The notes: generated from the letters alone by a model not told the origin. Shown: positions 11,601 to 27,000, numbered from the stretch's first letter. The stretch: 64,000 nt of DNA from Heterobilharzia americana (GCA_944470555.2 OX104127.1:132123113-132187112); one strand, 5' to 3'. Numbers and translations are program-made.

Positions 11601-14600
11601 TGTCTCCAACAAGACATTTCTGGTTGATGCATAATTTGTTTTGAACAACCATACTCATAGGTGTTCATAATTACAGTCGATGCACTTACTTTTAGAGTGG
11701 GAAAATTTTTGGTAGAAATGATTGGAATAGGTAGAAACAACTCTTTCTCGGTTGCATTTTGCTCGGTCTAATTTGGATTTAAGACATTAAGAAGTAAGGA
11801 TACCAAAAGGTTTCATGAGTAACTTTTGACAAGTGACTTCTGTATTATAAAACATTAGGTATCTAAGCTCTCATGTAGATGTAGAAAAGGCGAAAAGTTA
11901 GTTTTTCATTGCTATGTCTGAGAGTCTTTAACATGATTGTTGTCACCATGTTCGGATGAACACCAAAGTCTGTTGTGATGAGTAATAAACAAGTATTTAA
12001 GCAAAAATAAGCTGTCTGTTTTTTGCCTTGATCGCCAATGATGTAATAAAATATGATCACTCAAACACTATCAAGCCATAGTTTCAGGACTCCTTCTTCT
12101 TTTCCCATTTTTTCTCTCCTGAGCTTACATTCTAAGTAAATTAACGCAGTGGGAGAAAATCTTCCTTACTTCTCTACGTAATCGTTCATTTAAGTACTTT
12201 GTGTGAGTGGTTAACCTTAAGATCACAAGCTGAAATGAGTCAGACAAATATAAAACACAGGAAGTCACTAAAAATCTTTGGTCTTAAATTTCAGGACTCT
12301 GATTACCTGTACGAGTGAATTAACACGAGATGCAGCTTACGATCCTAAAGTGAGGTTGTAACCACCTTTCAATTCAGCAGTTAGGATAAATCTGACTCCG
12401 TGTGAAGAGGTAGCCATTCAAAGTTACTTTAAAACATTTGTCCTCTCTCCTAACTTTCAAGACCACCATCATCCTTTGCGGTGGTAACGTATAACTAGAT
12501 TTTGGTGAAATTCATCTCATAAACAATTATTAGTAATCAGATTATAAACATCTAAGCCATAGTTACTATGAATATCCTGGAAGAGGATGAGCACCGAGTC
12601 TGATTGAATCATTATAGGAATATATTGTAATAAAATCCCGGAGTGTTTAGAAAATAAAAACAAGATATTTCACTGTTTGAGCCACAGCTTCTTCAGCGGA
12701 ATATATGGATTCTTTTCATTACGTATCACTTGACTATATATTTTGAGGTTGATAAAGAAATCCATATATCCTGCTGAAGAAGCTGTGGGTTACACGGCGA
12801 AACATTTAAAAATATCTTGTTTTGATTATCTAAACACACTGGGATTATACTAAAATATATTCTTATAAAGGTTACCATCTATTTATTCTCGAGACTTTCA
12901 TACACTAGGTAACCTTAATATCACTCTTTTTCTATGCAGTGTTTCTTTCCATGTTGCTGTGAAGTGTAATGCATTTATAGGCCAGCCTACGTTGATTTCT
13001 CTTTCTCTCTCCTTCTGTCACAGATCTTTTGATAATTTCACTACAATTATACGTGTAAATTCAGCTCGAAAAAATTATTAACTGCATCCAGTAAATGAAC
13101 TTGAAGTTTCATCTATTTATTATCATGTTTCTGATTTGTTGTTAATCTACCACCTGAAATTCCTTCCCATTTCTGTGGTCCCCTCAATCTAGCTAGCTGC
13201 AATCCATCACTACTATCATTAGAGCACAGGTTATATCGAAGCATCCCCACAGGAGCCCATATGCCAATAGATACCGATCAATTCGGTCCAATCAACGATG
13301 GTATGATATAAAAAACAATTATACCAAATAGTCAACAAACTTAAGAGGTTAAAAAGATCAACCAATGATTAGAATGAAAACCGTAAAAACATTTTATTCA
13401 CTGCTCTTCTCTTGATTATCACAAAGTTAATAGGAATCAAGACAGAAAAGTGATATTTTTCGTCACTTACTACAATGATACAGTTTAATTTTCAGATTAT
13501 AATATTGTTTGAATTAGAGTTCCAGTTTCAACGTTACAACTGATACCATCATGAGCACAACTTCAAGAAGAAAACAACTTTTTTATGTATATTGCATGCT
13601 ACTGACTTAATGTCTTGTAAATGTATGATCCTAAGTTGAATCTGATTGGCCAAGACTTCGCTATCATTTTCCTCGGAAGAGTATGTAATGATGCGACAAT
13701 TAAGTTTCCCTTTTTTTGAATGCAATATATCATATTGAAACTCCTTCATGATTTTAGGTTGTTTAGTCCATGTTGTTTAAAACTAATCTCTAACCATTTT
13801 TGATTTATAAATGGCTTCAGCATTTCAATCAAAAAAACTTCTCTGGAACACTGTTCAACCGGTTTCTACAAGAGACAGTTTCGTCTAAGTTGTGTAGCTG
13901 ACGAGCAACTCTAAGTTACAAAAACCGAAATTATTTACACTTTCATGATAACACATAATAAATGGTCATTTAGGCTAGGATACAAATAACACGCTTAACA
14001 GTTAAACAGTTACAACTTTGTCATAACAAGAAAATGAACAGCAGTTAACAACTGAAAAGAAAGCATAAAGAAGTGATAATGAAAAAACCTTTTTGATGAA
14101 GCATTTTCGACATGTGAAACATAAATGAATTTGGAGGTTTGTGGGGATTTAGTGATTTTTCAGATTAGTATTCATCATGAACTGACATTACTTGGAGGAA
14201 TATTGGAAATTTGAGAGCGCCGGACAGCTATTTCTTCCTAGTATGGGACTCTTCAGTAGTGCGCACCCACAACCACGCCAGGGAAACATAATTCATTATT
14301 AAACCGTTAAGCCCTATATCTTTACTTCTCTTCGCATTTCTTCCAAATAGATGCCACATTGCATCTATCTATAGTGAAACATCACAAGAACAGGAATATA
14401 TCAGTTTATGGTTACAATTGTACATATTGAAAGTATTGTAAAGGACCTAAACCTGTAAATTAATAGGTCTAGGCATATGACATTCACTCACAAACGTCGC
14501 GGGTTAGAGTATGAACTCGGTAACCCATTTTTGGATGAATAATCAGTATTCTTTGCCATACATACAGAATAGGTATGGTCAAACGTCTATATTATGAAAG

Positions 14601-14981
14601 TAAGGGTAGATACTTAATTGTTATAACGAATTGAAAGTAAATCTAATCAGAAAGATTATTTATTTGCTCTAGATAAAAATGAGCTGTAATCAAATTAAGT
14701 CTGAAGTGATGGAAAACTATTTATTTGTAGTTGCTTACGTGCAATTGCTGATGCATATCTTTCTCGATTAGCACGAATTAGCATGTTTCGTAAACTTCGG
14801 CGACCAACTCCAGGAGCTCCAATTAAACAAATAACAGGTCTTTGGAAACCTGAGACCATAGCAACTTCTTCATAAAGTACAATATCCTTCGTGTCATAAT
14901 TATCGGCATCTCTTGCACAAAATGGAATGGTTACCTTATATGAGTTAACAAGGTGAATATATCGACAAAAATTACACAAAG

Positions 14982-15029
<48 letters not shown>

Positions 15030-18000
15030 TCGTCAGTAAGCGAAATGAATATTTTATTTCAACAATATAAGGAGTCGAACCAAAGAATCCTTTTATTGCC
15101 AGCAAACTAATTTAAAAGTCATACGAAATACCATTCTCTACACGAACAATCCTTAGATGAAATAATCCTCTTTAAGTGATAGCAGATAAGTTTCCGAAGT
15201 GATCTGAGGAGTTATCTAACACCTCTTCACTAATCCCCCCTCCTTCTCCCACTATACGGCTTATTGGTTTAAGTAACTGAATTTCTACTAGCGTGTCGCG
15301 GGTTTGAAAATAAAATAAAGCATCTGTTCACTGGTTTATTATTCTATAGAAGGAAACAATTACTGAAAACTGCTTAGTCCTAATTACACATGCCTGGGAG
15401 TTATTTCATTTATAAACAACTATGGGTGCGAAACTTACTCAAAGTTATTTTCCAATGAAGCTGATTCGTTAATATCAGACTCAATTTCCAACAGTCATTT
15501 CATTCTGAATGATATATACTCAATAAATGGGTTTGCTCATTACGTGTTCCACAGACTGACTATCGTATTGCCAATAGAAACGAAGAAGTATCTGCTTAGA
15601 CCTTACAGCGTAAACTACACTCCCATTCGCATGCTCACACATTCGTGCAATTAGTGAGTAGTATCACCCAGTTAGAGTATTTTACGCTATATCACTAACT
15701 CCTAATTCACAAAACACTCATGGTTTATGAATCATTACAAGCTGGATCCATGCATATTACATGCAGATAAGTACATTATTTATTAACTTTATAATTCTGA
15801 ATACTACTGAAATCTAACAACCAAGAACGGAGAAGATTATTTCACACCTAACTGCAAAATTAAAGTTTTGTGAGATCTCCTAAATAAGGATCACTGAAAC
15901 GATATCTTTCACACCTACACTTGCTGTTTCGTGTAGCGGTCAAGTTTAACTGTCGAAATGGTTCATTTTAGCTAAATTACTCGGAACTCTTATTTCTTAA
16001 GATGATATTATACCAGATAGGTCGGCAGTATAAAGGTGAGACTAGCTGAAACTTCAGAAAAGAAATCTTATGAAATAATAAGGGTCATGTTTTTACTTCT
16101 GACTGTATAGACCCTGAAAGTAGCAAGGTGTTTCCCAAAGATAAACATAATTCCAAGCTGATTTTGCCTTTCTTCAGTCTGTACCAAAAAACACCACATA
16201 CTCCCTTACGCCGTAGACTTTCAGTGCCATTCGTGAGAACTTCTTTCGACTACGACCAAAACGTAGGTAAATCAGTCCTAGAAATGTCACGTGCGATAGG
16301 CATCAAATAGCTGTCCTGTGGTTGGCTTACAAATCCACTTTCGTTTTCAGCTATCTGAAGAATTAAGCTTACATGGTAGGCAGCCAGCTTTGGTCAAATA
16401 ACCTCATGGTTGTCATCATCAAGTGTCTTTTAATCATTACCAACTTTGTCCCTGTGAATACTTCTACACGAACTAAGGTTCCTTATCTCCTGAAACCCTC
16501 TATAAAATTACGAATCGTAGTTTCCCCGGTTCATACTCTCAGTAGAATTGCATAAGCCTCCCCAGCCAAAACTCTGGTAACTGGGTATATGGATGTATGC
16601 TGTCTGTGAGACACGTAAATAGGAGCCAAGTATGGTTATTTACTTAACCTTGCCCGACCAATGTGGTAGATCTGCAAAAATGCCTACAAGGTTCTGGAGC
16701 AACGATAGTTAATTCTCACAGACTTGCATATGTAGGCATAACAGAGAGTGAACTACTAGACTGCATCACGGTTGATAGTCATTTGTGCACTGCTCAACTG
16801 AATAATGTAATGAAGATTTAATAGTTAAACTCGCCACTGTCTCTTTATAATCGCTGCTTACGCACCCACTGACTGCAGCTTGAATGAAGTGAAAGATAAA
16901 TTTCACTGAAAACTGTCGAACTCCATGATGATATTAAATGCTGAGACGTTGTTGTCCAAGAGAGTGACTTCAATGCAGAAGTACGAAGGCTAAACCAGGA
17001 AGAAAGTCACTTAGGCAATACTTTCGGAATCCCATTTGAATAGTGAGTGGCGACTTTGTGCTTTGAGTGTACTCAAATAATTACTACATCTAACTAACGA
17101 AATTTCAGATATGAAGAGTGACACTGTTTGATGCAATGATCAGTGATATCAATCATACCAAGATGCTGTGATTACGAAAAATAACGTATGCTCAAAATCC
17201 CATCCGATAAATAGCACTGTTTCACTGTGAGCTCACCAATCAAACTTACAGAATATGGAATAATACTTTAACACTGCTACTCTGAAAAGAGTTGGTAGAA
17301 TATTGGCACCCTTTCTGCAAACACATGCATGAACGGTAAACATGCCTATGTCTATATCTAAATGGACATAGAAGGATTATAATCGAAAGATCATTCCATA
17401 TACACCTTCTCAAGCCTGTTATAAGAGCAGAGATAAAGACGCTAAGTGACTCTTAGAGGTTGAGAAAAACCAATGGATCACATAAGCTTTTTGTGAAACA
17501 ATGAATGCATTCTCCAAGGTTTCCAACAGCTTTCATGTAAACAGAAAGAGTCTACACATGGACTGTAAGCAACACTGATCAACAGAGGCTAAAGAGATGG
17601 GAAGGGCAACAGGGAATCAGAATACCTTAATGAAACCTAGAATTTCTGAATAATGATCCAATCTACCACGCATGATATCACCACATCAAAGTAGACCACA
17701 GCAAGATGAAACAAAGAGAAATAAGGAAGAAAGTAATCAAAGTAGCAGAAAGTTGTAGAAAGTGCTGAAGAAGGATGAGATAATAGTGCCTTTCCGTATG
17801 ACCACTACGATGAAGATAAGGTGTGGATGTACATGCATGACTGAGATCTACTATAAGCCATATCACCTACAGCAAGTAACCAACGATTTCAACTGCGAAG
17901 ATTTTACTACTTTATACAGCTCAAACTAACAGTCAAAAGACTTTACGCACTAATTTCAATTTATGTACTGGCCGCTTTTAGCCTTTTTAAAGCCTAAACA

Positions 18001-21000
18001 TACTTTAGCCAACATTGTGTGAAGGAACAGACACCGCATAAATCCATATATTCCATTAATCTTAGTCACCTATATCATATTTCGATAACAGTTACTCGCT
18101 TCATTTTCTATTTGTGACGTAGTGTGGCGCTTGATTGTGTTATTTTCACTTGTCTTTCCTTTGTTTTATTCCGTTTTATGTCCATACACTGATTTGAGGT
18201 ATGACAACTTAGACTGTTATATGTTAATAATTTATATTCACTTAGTAGTTACTGTCTGAAACCTTACAATTCAAAGTGAGTGAGTATATTATTTTTTCCA
18301 AGCATACGATAGTGTATATATACATACCTTTTTCTTTCTTCGTCTAGCAAGTCCACATGCAAACGTTTTATAGGTTAAATCTTCTGGGTTATGAGCACTT
18401 TGAATAAATGCTTTACGTCTTTCCTGCAGCACTATGGATGGGATAAGTCCAGCACGACCATCGCGATTATGATGTCTTGCCTAAAATTTAATAATTCAAA
18501 GAACAAACAGATTTATCAATCGATCAAACAGGAGTGTAACAGACAAAGGTCGTTTTTTTTTAAAAAAATTCTCAACGTTTGTTTCCATTCCTAATTTATA
18601 AGACTACCAATTAGGTGGTGATTCTGTAAAATAGTGGTCTTCTTCGGTCCATGAAGACGATCAACTGGTATACAAGATAATAAGGTATCAATTTGATGTG
18701 AAATATATCCACATTTATTCAACCCAAGTAAAAGGATTGATTTGCTCATTTTGATGAGGTTAAAAAAAAAATCAATATGAAAAGAGTGAAGGAAAATATG
18801 ACAGTTAGGAAGCAGAACTATAAATGAAACGACAATACCAGAAATTATGAAATATCTACAGTGCATGACAAAAAAGCTATTCGAAGGTATTACGAAAAAG
18901 AGGAATTAAAGAAGGACAAAGAAGAAATCGAATGAGTTTTGGATACAAAACAACAATGAAAAATATTAACAGAATCCTTCATAAACCTTCCAAAAGACTT
19001 ACAGTACAACACCAACTCAACATTCAGCCAGACAGTGAAAGTGTTGTTGTAAATAATTGAATCAATATAATGTCAAAATTTTTATTCCAGCAAGTACTTG
19101 GAGTAAATGCCATTCTAGTCAAAAAAAAACTTAAAATAAAACTTGAAAACTCTGACTGTTCACTGGAAACCAACCAATTTCATGATGTCGAGTCTTCAAT
19201 GTTAATCAAATGCGTAATTTGGTCACTAGGCTAGGAGATTCAGCACCACTGTGCAGTTTACTTGATAGATGGTTGAAGGCAATATGCAGGAAGCCGTGAA
19301 TCTACGTTTCGTAAATCTCAGCACTCAGAAAAAATCAAAGATATTTCTCACTATTTTCTAGGTTAGATGTAATTGAGAAAGATTAAAGGTGAATAAAGTG
19401 GAGAGAGTAACATGCCAAGATATGGAAAACGAAATCTTTAGTGGCTAAAAATGATCACGTTCCAAGAAAACCCCACGATAGTATTATTGTGAACATGAAG
19501 ACAAAGTTAATATTCAATAAATAAATAAATAAATATACTGAATTTAGGAGTTTGTGGGGATTTAGAAATATTTTAAGTTGGTTTTTATTATGGACTAGCA
19601 TCAGTTGGAGGAACATTGGAAACCTAGGAGCACTGGACATCTGTTTCGTCCTAGTATGGGACTCTTCAGCAGTGCACACCCACGACCTTCAAGTTCCGTG
19701 GCCAACTGATAAAAGTTGGAAATATCGGCCATTGGACTCCAACCTAGTGGCTCAATGATAACGTGCTGGCCATGGGACCTGAAGGTCGCTGGTTCGATCC
19801 CTGACAGGGTCGTGGGTGCGCACTGTTGAAGAGTCCCATACTGGGGCGAAACAGATATCCAGTGTTCCTAGGTTTCCAATGTTCCTCCAATTGATGCCAG
19901 TCTATGATGAAAACCAACTTAAAATGGGTATACTGTTTCCAATAAAGGCGAATTTTGTACAGATCACACCATCGAATAAGTGAAGGAGAGAAAAGTCCTT
20001 CTTACTATTAAGGTTCATAAAGCAGGTTATCCCATTAGGCCGATAGTTGACTTCCGGAACACACCAACATATGAGATATCAAAGTATTTAGCATCAGTAT
20101 TGCGTCCTGTTAGAGACCATCCCAACTCTAGACTAGTAAATTCTTACGAGTTGAAACAAAAACTTAATGACCTGCACAAGAAGAGAATGAAAAATGGTTA
20201 ATTTTGACATAACAAGTCTTTATACTAAAATACCAATCAATATGGCACTGGAGGCAGTCAGAAATCAACTAAATACTGGCTCACAACTTACTCAAAGAAC
20301 CAAGGCATCGGTTGGTGAAATCATGTTAGGAGTGCAGTTATGCTTAACCTCGACAGTCTTCAAGTTTCAGGGAAAGATTTATAGACAAACAGAAGGAGTA
20401 GCAATGGGATCACCAATATCCCTTATAGTAGCAGATATATTTATGGATAGTTGGGAAGATATGGCTTTACGAACATATAATCCGACACCTAAGATATGGT
20501 GGCGATATGTAGATGACACATTTACAGTGTTGAAATCGGAACATATCGACAGTTTCTTGACACACATAAACTCAGTAGTTAACGCAATCCAATTCACTTA
20601 CGAAGTAGAAAATGAACAAGGAGAATTACCTATGTTGGATTGCAGAATAAAACGAAGGATAGATGGTGGTTTAGATACTACCGTCTACAGAAAACCAACA
20701 CATTCTAACAGATATCTAGACTTCAAGTCATCTCATCCAGTGTCAGTTAAAAGTCCTTCTTCCCTGAGGACACTTCCATTGACTTGTGAAACGAATACAA
20801 TGATGAAAAACGAGTCACCTTATGATCATTTCTTCAAAATCATGTACTAGCACTAAAGACAATGAATAACAGAAGCCATCTACAGAAGAAAATTTATAAA
20901 CGCCTTTAAAACAAGAACAAGTAATAGGTTAAAATCACATCCTACCTACTTTTCTCCTTTAAAAGCAATCGATTCAAGGTAAGTTGACCACAACGATTTT

Positions 21001-24000
21001 ATCAACGCCTGATACAAGTATCCGAAAGCACTGACAAATAGATGAGACTAATGGCTTAGAAGCCATCAATACAAATATTAGCCTAAATACTAACAAAGGG
21101 AGCACCAAACTCTTAAAGTATGTGACAACAAAGATCCAGTTAAATTGGAATACACATCTACCTAGTTTTGCTAGCATATATACACAGAAGTGTAGATTTA
21201 GATATTAGGAATCAGATTAACAAAGTGAAAGCAACTTTCTTTCAACAGGTATATATCTGAAACTCTAAAGAACTTTTCATCTGAAGCAAAGTTAGGATTA
21301 TAAACAGCAACTTAAAACTAGCCCTATTCTCAAGACTTGATACCAAAGCCAAAAATGCCGAAAAAGTGAAAATCTTCAACATTTTCCTTATTTAAAAAAG
21401 AAGATCCTATGCACACATCGTTGATAATGAAAATCTAAGGCAAAAACTCAATAAATTCCATGGATATACCAATATCCAGGAAAGAAGACAATGATAAACT
21501 GCACATTTCTCAACTGATTGATAAAAGACGAACTTCAGTGTAGAACCTTGAGCGGAAAGGTATGAAATAGCTTCAGACGAAGTTATGGCTGTGGAACCTA
21601 GATACAGTTACTAAAAATACGGATTTGACATAAATTCAATTGGGGAAGAAAGCAAAAGACAGCTGTGATTATGTGACACTTGTTGTTTTTTTATTTTAAA
21701 ATAACTAAAACTATGAGTAGTTAAAAAAAACTGCTTAAACTTTCTTGAGAAGTTTGTTGCTTGGATCAGAATGATATAAATACATACCGAGCGTTCCACT
21801 CGTTCTGAACTAAGCTTTTCGGGCCAGTATGTAGACAAATTTAACTCACATAAGGGATAAATCGTTCTTATTGGTTGTTTTTGAAGTTAATTTACGTCAT
21901 GAAAATGGGATTCGTCTGTATATAAGCAACTGTCAGATTGCAAATCATCCTAAGAATAATCTTATGTCTTGTCCAATAGTAATTGGGGATGAAGATAGTA
22001 GGCAATCGATTTTTCGAATTCAACAGAAGAAATATTCGGGATTATAAGTAAATTACACAAGTGGAAAAGACTACTTTCGATGTTTATTTGAAAACCAGTT
22101 TCGTGCATCATAAGAATTCGCTACATTGCCACCTGATACTGATTTAGAAAATTAAACACACTTTCATTCTCGTCATTCATAAAACAAATACAGACTTGTA
22201 TAACTAGTTATCAAGAAATTTTTATCAAAAAGATAACATTTATTTGAAGAGAAAGGAGAAAAATTCAGAAAAAAAATATGTTATATTTACCTGCCACCAA
22301 TAAGGATCCTCTTGTTTAAGAACTTGAAGAATAGAACCAGCAGAAAATGCTAAACCAGCTTCTTTACAAGGGATTAAATTATCATTTTTCGGATCATAAG
22401 AAAAGTGAGCTCGAAGAAAAAGCTGTTACATAATGTAAATAATACAAAAGTCAATCAATAAATAAATTACTAATCAAAATGAAACATTTTAAAACCAATG
22501 TTTACTACCTAAATGTTGATCAGTTCAACGCAGAAACCGGTTGCATATGTCCATGTATTCAGAAAATTAGCCATACTTATGATATAGAAGATTTTTGAAG
22601 GTAATGCAGTTCGTGAAGTTCATGTACTCAAATTATAACTAAGCCATGACTTCTATCAGCTGATTTACATGTATTCACTTTATTCCCAACTAAGATAAAC
22701 CAAATATGTAGAAGAATGGAAACAACTCAGTGAATGAAGATTAAAATAACACGAAATTGACGAAATATACTTATTTATTCATGAATAAGAATAAGACATG
22801 TATCAGAGAAGAAGAAATATTTCTTTTCAATGACTTCATTATCATGCTGTACAGTCGTATTTATAATCGATAAAATGATAGCTAGGTGCACTAAAACAGT
22901 TTCTCAGTCAATATACAAAAGAAACATTTGGTGTTGGTGTTGGTTAGTGGCGGGATTTGTTCATGTGGAAAAAATAGAAAATGGGTCACTGAATAAGCTA
23001 CAACAAAATGAGATAACAAGTGATGGGGTAAGGGACAAGTGCTGTCAACACAGGTGTAAATTGATGATAATTTATCTGAAGCATGCGAAATCGCTCAATG
23101 AATAAGGAACGAATTGATATTAAATGGTGAAATATGGGTTGAATGTTGTCAATGAATTGAAATGTGGTGATAATGATGATAATAAAAGAAAAGTGTACAA
23201 CGTGAAGTGAAATGAAATCGGTAAAATAAAATAACTAAAATGAACTATTCAGGTGATGGTAGAGAAAGTAGTTTCATAAAAGGTTTTTGAATGCGAAGTT
23301 TCAGTTCATGTTCATATGTAACTAATGCTTCAGCTATCCATAAGTAGTGAAAACGCAGACCTTTGGAGTACTTCAACTGAATCTTGTAAATTACCTTACA
23401 GGATAAATCTCAAGGAGCTGAATGACCTTACTCCACTAGGTGTTCACATATGGATGTTGTTGTTTTTCTTTTCTCACTTTTGGTAAACCAAACCGGTTCA
23501 GCAATGTGTTTTCGGAGGACCCGCTTACTACGTCCAATATAGTCAGCTCCACAAGAGCATGTGCATTTGTAGATACGCGTAGATGTGGACATAAGTCTAT
23601 CCTTCACGCATTTTCGAAACAGACAATGGCTAGAGAAGATCAATCTCAGTTTACCAACATAAAAGGTACCAGTGATATACTTTGATAGACATTTTTCCAT
23701 CACTTCTACTATGGTGTCCCCTTTGAATTAGAGATTCATGATTACATTTTTGCTAGAAAGAGTAATAGGGTGAGGGGTAATTCGTTTCATCAGGTTTTTA
23801 TCAATCAATCTTTTAAGGTATCCGTTATACGATAGTGTTATTCTAAGAGTTTCTTTTTCAGCATCCGCTGTTTCTTCTGAACAGATTTCATAGACCCTGG
23901 AACACAGCGAGTGAATGCGATTTCTTTTACAACTAAGAGGTACCCAAATACCAAACTTAGTGAACTGGCCAGTACACTCTGGCTTGCGATAGGGTGACAT

Positions 24001-27000
24001 TTCAATCGAGCCATCATATCTTCTCTGTAACATTACACCTAGAAAGCGGAACGCTGAAGTTAACTCTTCTTCTACACTGAATTTGATGGACGGGTGACAG
24101 ACATTGAAACGTCTTAATAGCTCATCCACTGAACATGTTTCGTCACAAATAAGAAAAATATCATCCGTGTTCCTATTTTTACAAGTAAAGTTCTGAGATT
24201 ATTTCTTTAACTGGCCCATTTTTGAGCTTCTCCATGAAGATATGTCAGGACAGGGCCTAGTGAAGACCCCATTATGACTTCGTTCGTTTGATGATAAATC
24301 ACATCATTGAATCTGAACTGTACACTAAACGTACATCTGAATATCACTTCTTTTAGGTAACTGATGGGCAATCCAATGTTAATAATGTTAGAATCAATAT
24401 ACTTGCATAGATTACAAACAGTTCTAATAAGTGGAACATTAGTAAATGAAGAAGAAGTATCAAGCAATATCATATATTTACCCGTTACGTTGATTCCTTC
24501 GATACAGCGAACAAAACCAAAAACACATCGAGAAGACTATATTTACACAGATTTAATCTCGCAGGTTCAAGAATTTTAGCAAGCCACTTCGCCAATGGAT
24601 GATAAGGTGAATTAAGCATATCCAATAGTGGGTGAAGAGGAAGGCCACCTTTATGCACCCTTGGCCTTAACAATTCATTTTAGTTACTTTATTTTACCGA
24701 TTTCATTTCACTTCACGTTGTACACTTTTCTTTTATTATCATCATTATCACCACATTTCAATTCATTGACAACATTCAACCCATATTTCACCATTTAATA
24801 TCAATTCGTTCCTTATTCATTGAGCGATTTCGCATGCTTCAGATAAATTATCATCAATTTACACCTGTGTTGACAGCACTTGTCCCTTACCCCATCACTT
24901 GTTATCTCATTTTGTTGTAGCTTATTCAGTGACCCATTTTCTATTTTTTCCACATGAACAAATCCCACCACTAACACCAACACCAACACCAAATGTTTCT
25001 TTTGTATATTGACTGAGAAACTGTTTTAGTGCACCTAGCTATCATTTTATCGATTATAAATACGACTGTACAGCATGATAATGAAGTCATTGAAAAGAAA
25101 TATTTCTTCTTCTCTGATACGTGTCTTGTTCTAACATGAAATTACTTCAGAAGTAATGAATTAAAGTTGCATAACACGGATGTTGATCTTAACAGATCAT
25201 TTCATATTATTAGCACGTAGAACATCACCGCAAATCAGAAGACATTCGACAACTACCCTGTCCTAGTTCAAGTCTATTCGATAGCAAGTTTTCGTCCTTC
25301 GGTGATGAAGTACATTAAGAATCTTCAAGTCATAATAATTCATATTTATTACGTCACTTCATGAGTATCAAATAATAAGTACTTCTTCTAAGCTAGTTTA
25401 TAACTCATTATAGTCTTCGGTTACCTGTGTGACAAGAACCCACCTTTGGAAGAAATATCACAAACGATTCAGCTTATAGCATAATCTGCCACTAAATCTC
25501 AAAGAAAATAGCTTATATCACAGGTCATCAAACGCGAAATTCAAAGTAATGAGTTTAGTATTAAAAAAGTTGGTATTGCATTAATGTGAAGTTTTCGGTT
25601 GAGAGCTAAAGGTAACTGACAAGGTGAATAACATTGAATGAAATATTTTTAAATCATGATGAGAAAAATCATCGTTGAAGAAAATAAACCGAAGGAATCA
25701 AACGAAATTGTGAATGTAAACAGAAATCCTTAGTCAGCAGCTAACAACTCCATTAGGACAACAAACCTATCGTACAAGGACAATTTAAATCAGCAGAAAC
25801 AGGTTCTCGGAATCTTAAAAGTTTAACAATAACCAACAAAAAGGGTAGACCAAAATCTACCCATAGTACATGTTATCTAGTCACAAGCTAAGTGGCTCAG
25901 CAAGAGGAGATAGAAAGGAGTTATAGTATGATCGCCATATCTGATAATGTCTCAAGACACTGAGTTGCGTGACCTCTCCGACCCCACCCAGAGATTTATG
26001 ACCCACCAACAGGTGCGAACCCGATGCAAATATCCTTCACCCAACGGCACCACGTCATACACTGACCATCTCTCCACTTCTTCTAATCAGTTCCAGGGCT
26101 AGCAAACAATGAAAGATATGGAAGCATCTGGGACGACATGAGTAACACATATCCATGCCACCGAAGCCGGTGTTTCCAAATGAATTCATTTATTGAATGA
26201 CGATCTCTACCGTGCCGGAACACACGCTATCGTACCTCTAACATGGTATTGCCACTGGATATGAGCAATGCCACGCAGACTACGACGATCGAACACCCAG
26301 AAAGACCCAGGTTTTACAGGCGTAGAGCAGAACCGCTCATAATGAAGCGTTGTAAACCCTACATTTTAAGGTTAGACTAACAACGCGACGGCACCAAAGG
26401 TGTCCCAGAGTGACGTATGCCACTCCAGCTTTCTACACGCGGTTGGAAATTTCGTCACACACCACCAGCATTCATACAATTACCCAGATACCCGAACTTT
26501 TCGACTACCTCCAACAGCTCACCACCAAGGGTAAGTGAGTCACAGGCTCATGCCAATCTTTCAAAAGTAATTTGTAATTTAATGGTGCAAAGCACATACC
26601 GTACTTGCGGATACCAGTCACTAGCTAAGTGACTCGACCAGCAAGATTCAACTAGTACAAAACATAAAATTGACATCACGAAAAAACATGTGTAGCACGA
26701 TAATATGAACTCATTTTTATTATTTCGAGGACGGTCTTCAATTGCTTACAGCCTATATAATATCAAAATGTACACATGACAAGAATCGAACCTTCAATAC
26801 AAAGCTGTTTACAGAATTAACCGGTAATATAGATAATGTAACTGACAAAAAGTAGAGGAGATCGTTAGGGATATCAGATGATGATTGACTATTTATACGA
26901 TTAGATGAATATTCTTGAGGGGGAAGGTCAACAGGTGACTGGAAAATATTCATCATGAATGTAAAACAAAATAAGTTTGTTTCAACTGACGTTTCGTTAT

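Noticed and set aside
14695..15105. A single 136-codon protein on the minus strand
   Set aside because: Only the central part is coding. The front is translated (TA)n and intron sequence, the end is intron past a GTAAGC donor; the real exon is 14739-14934.
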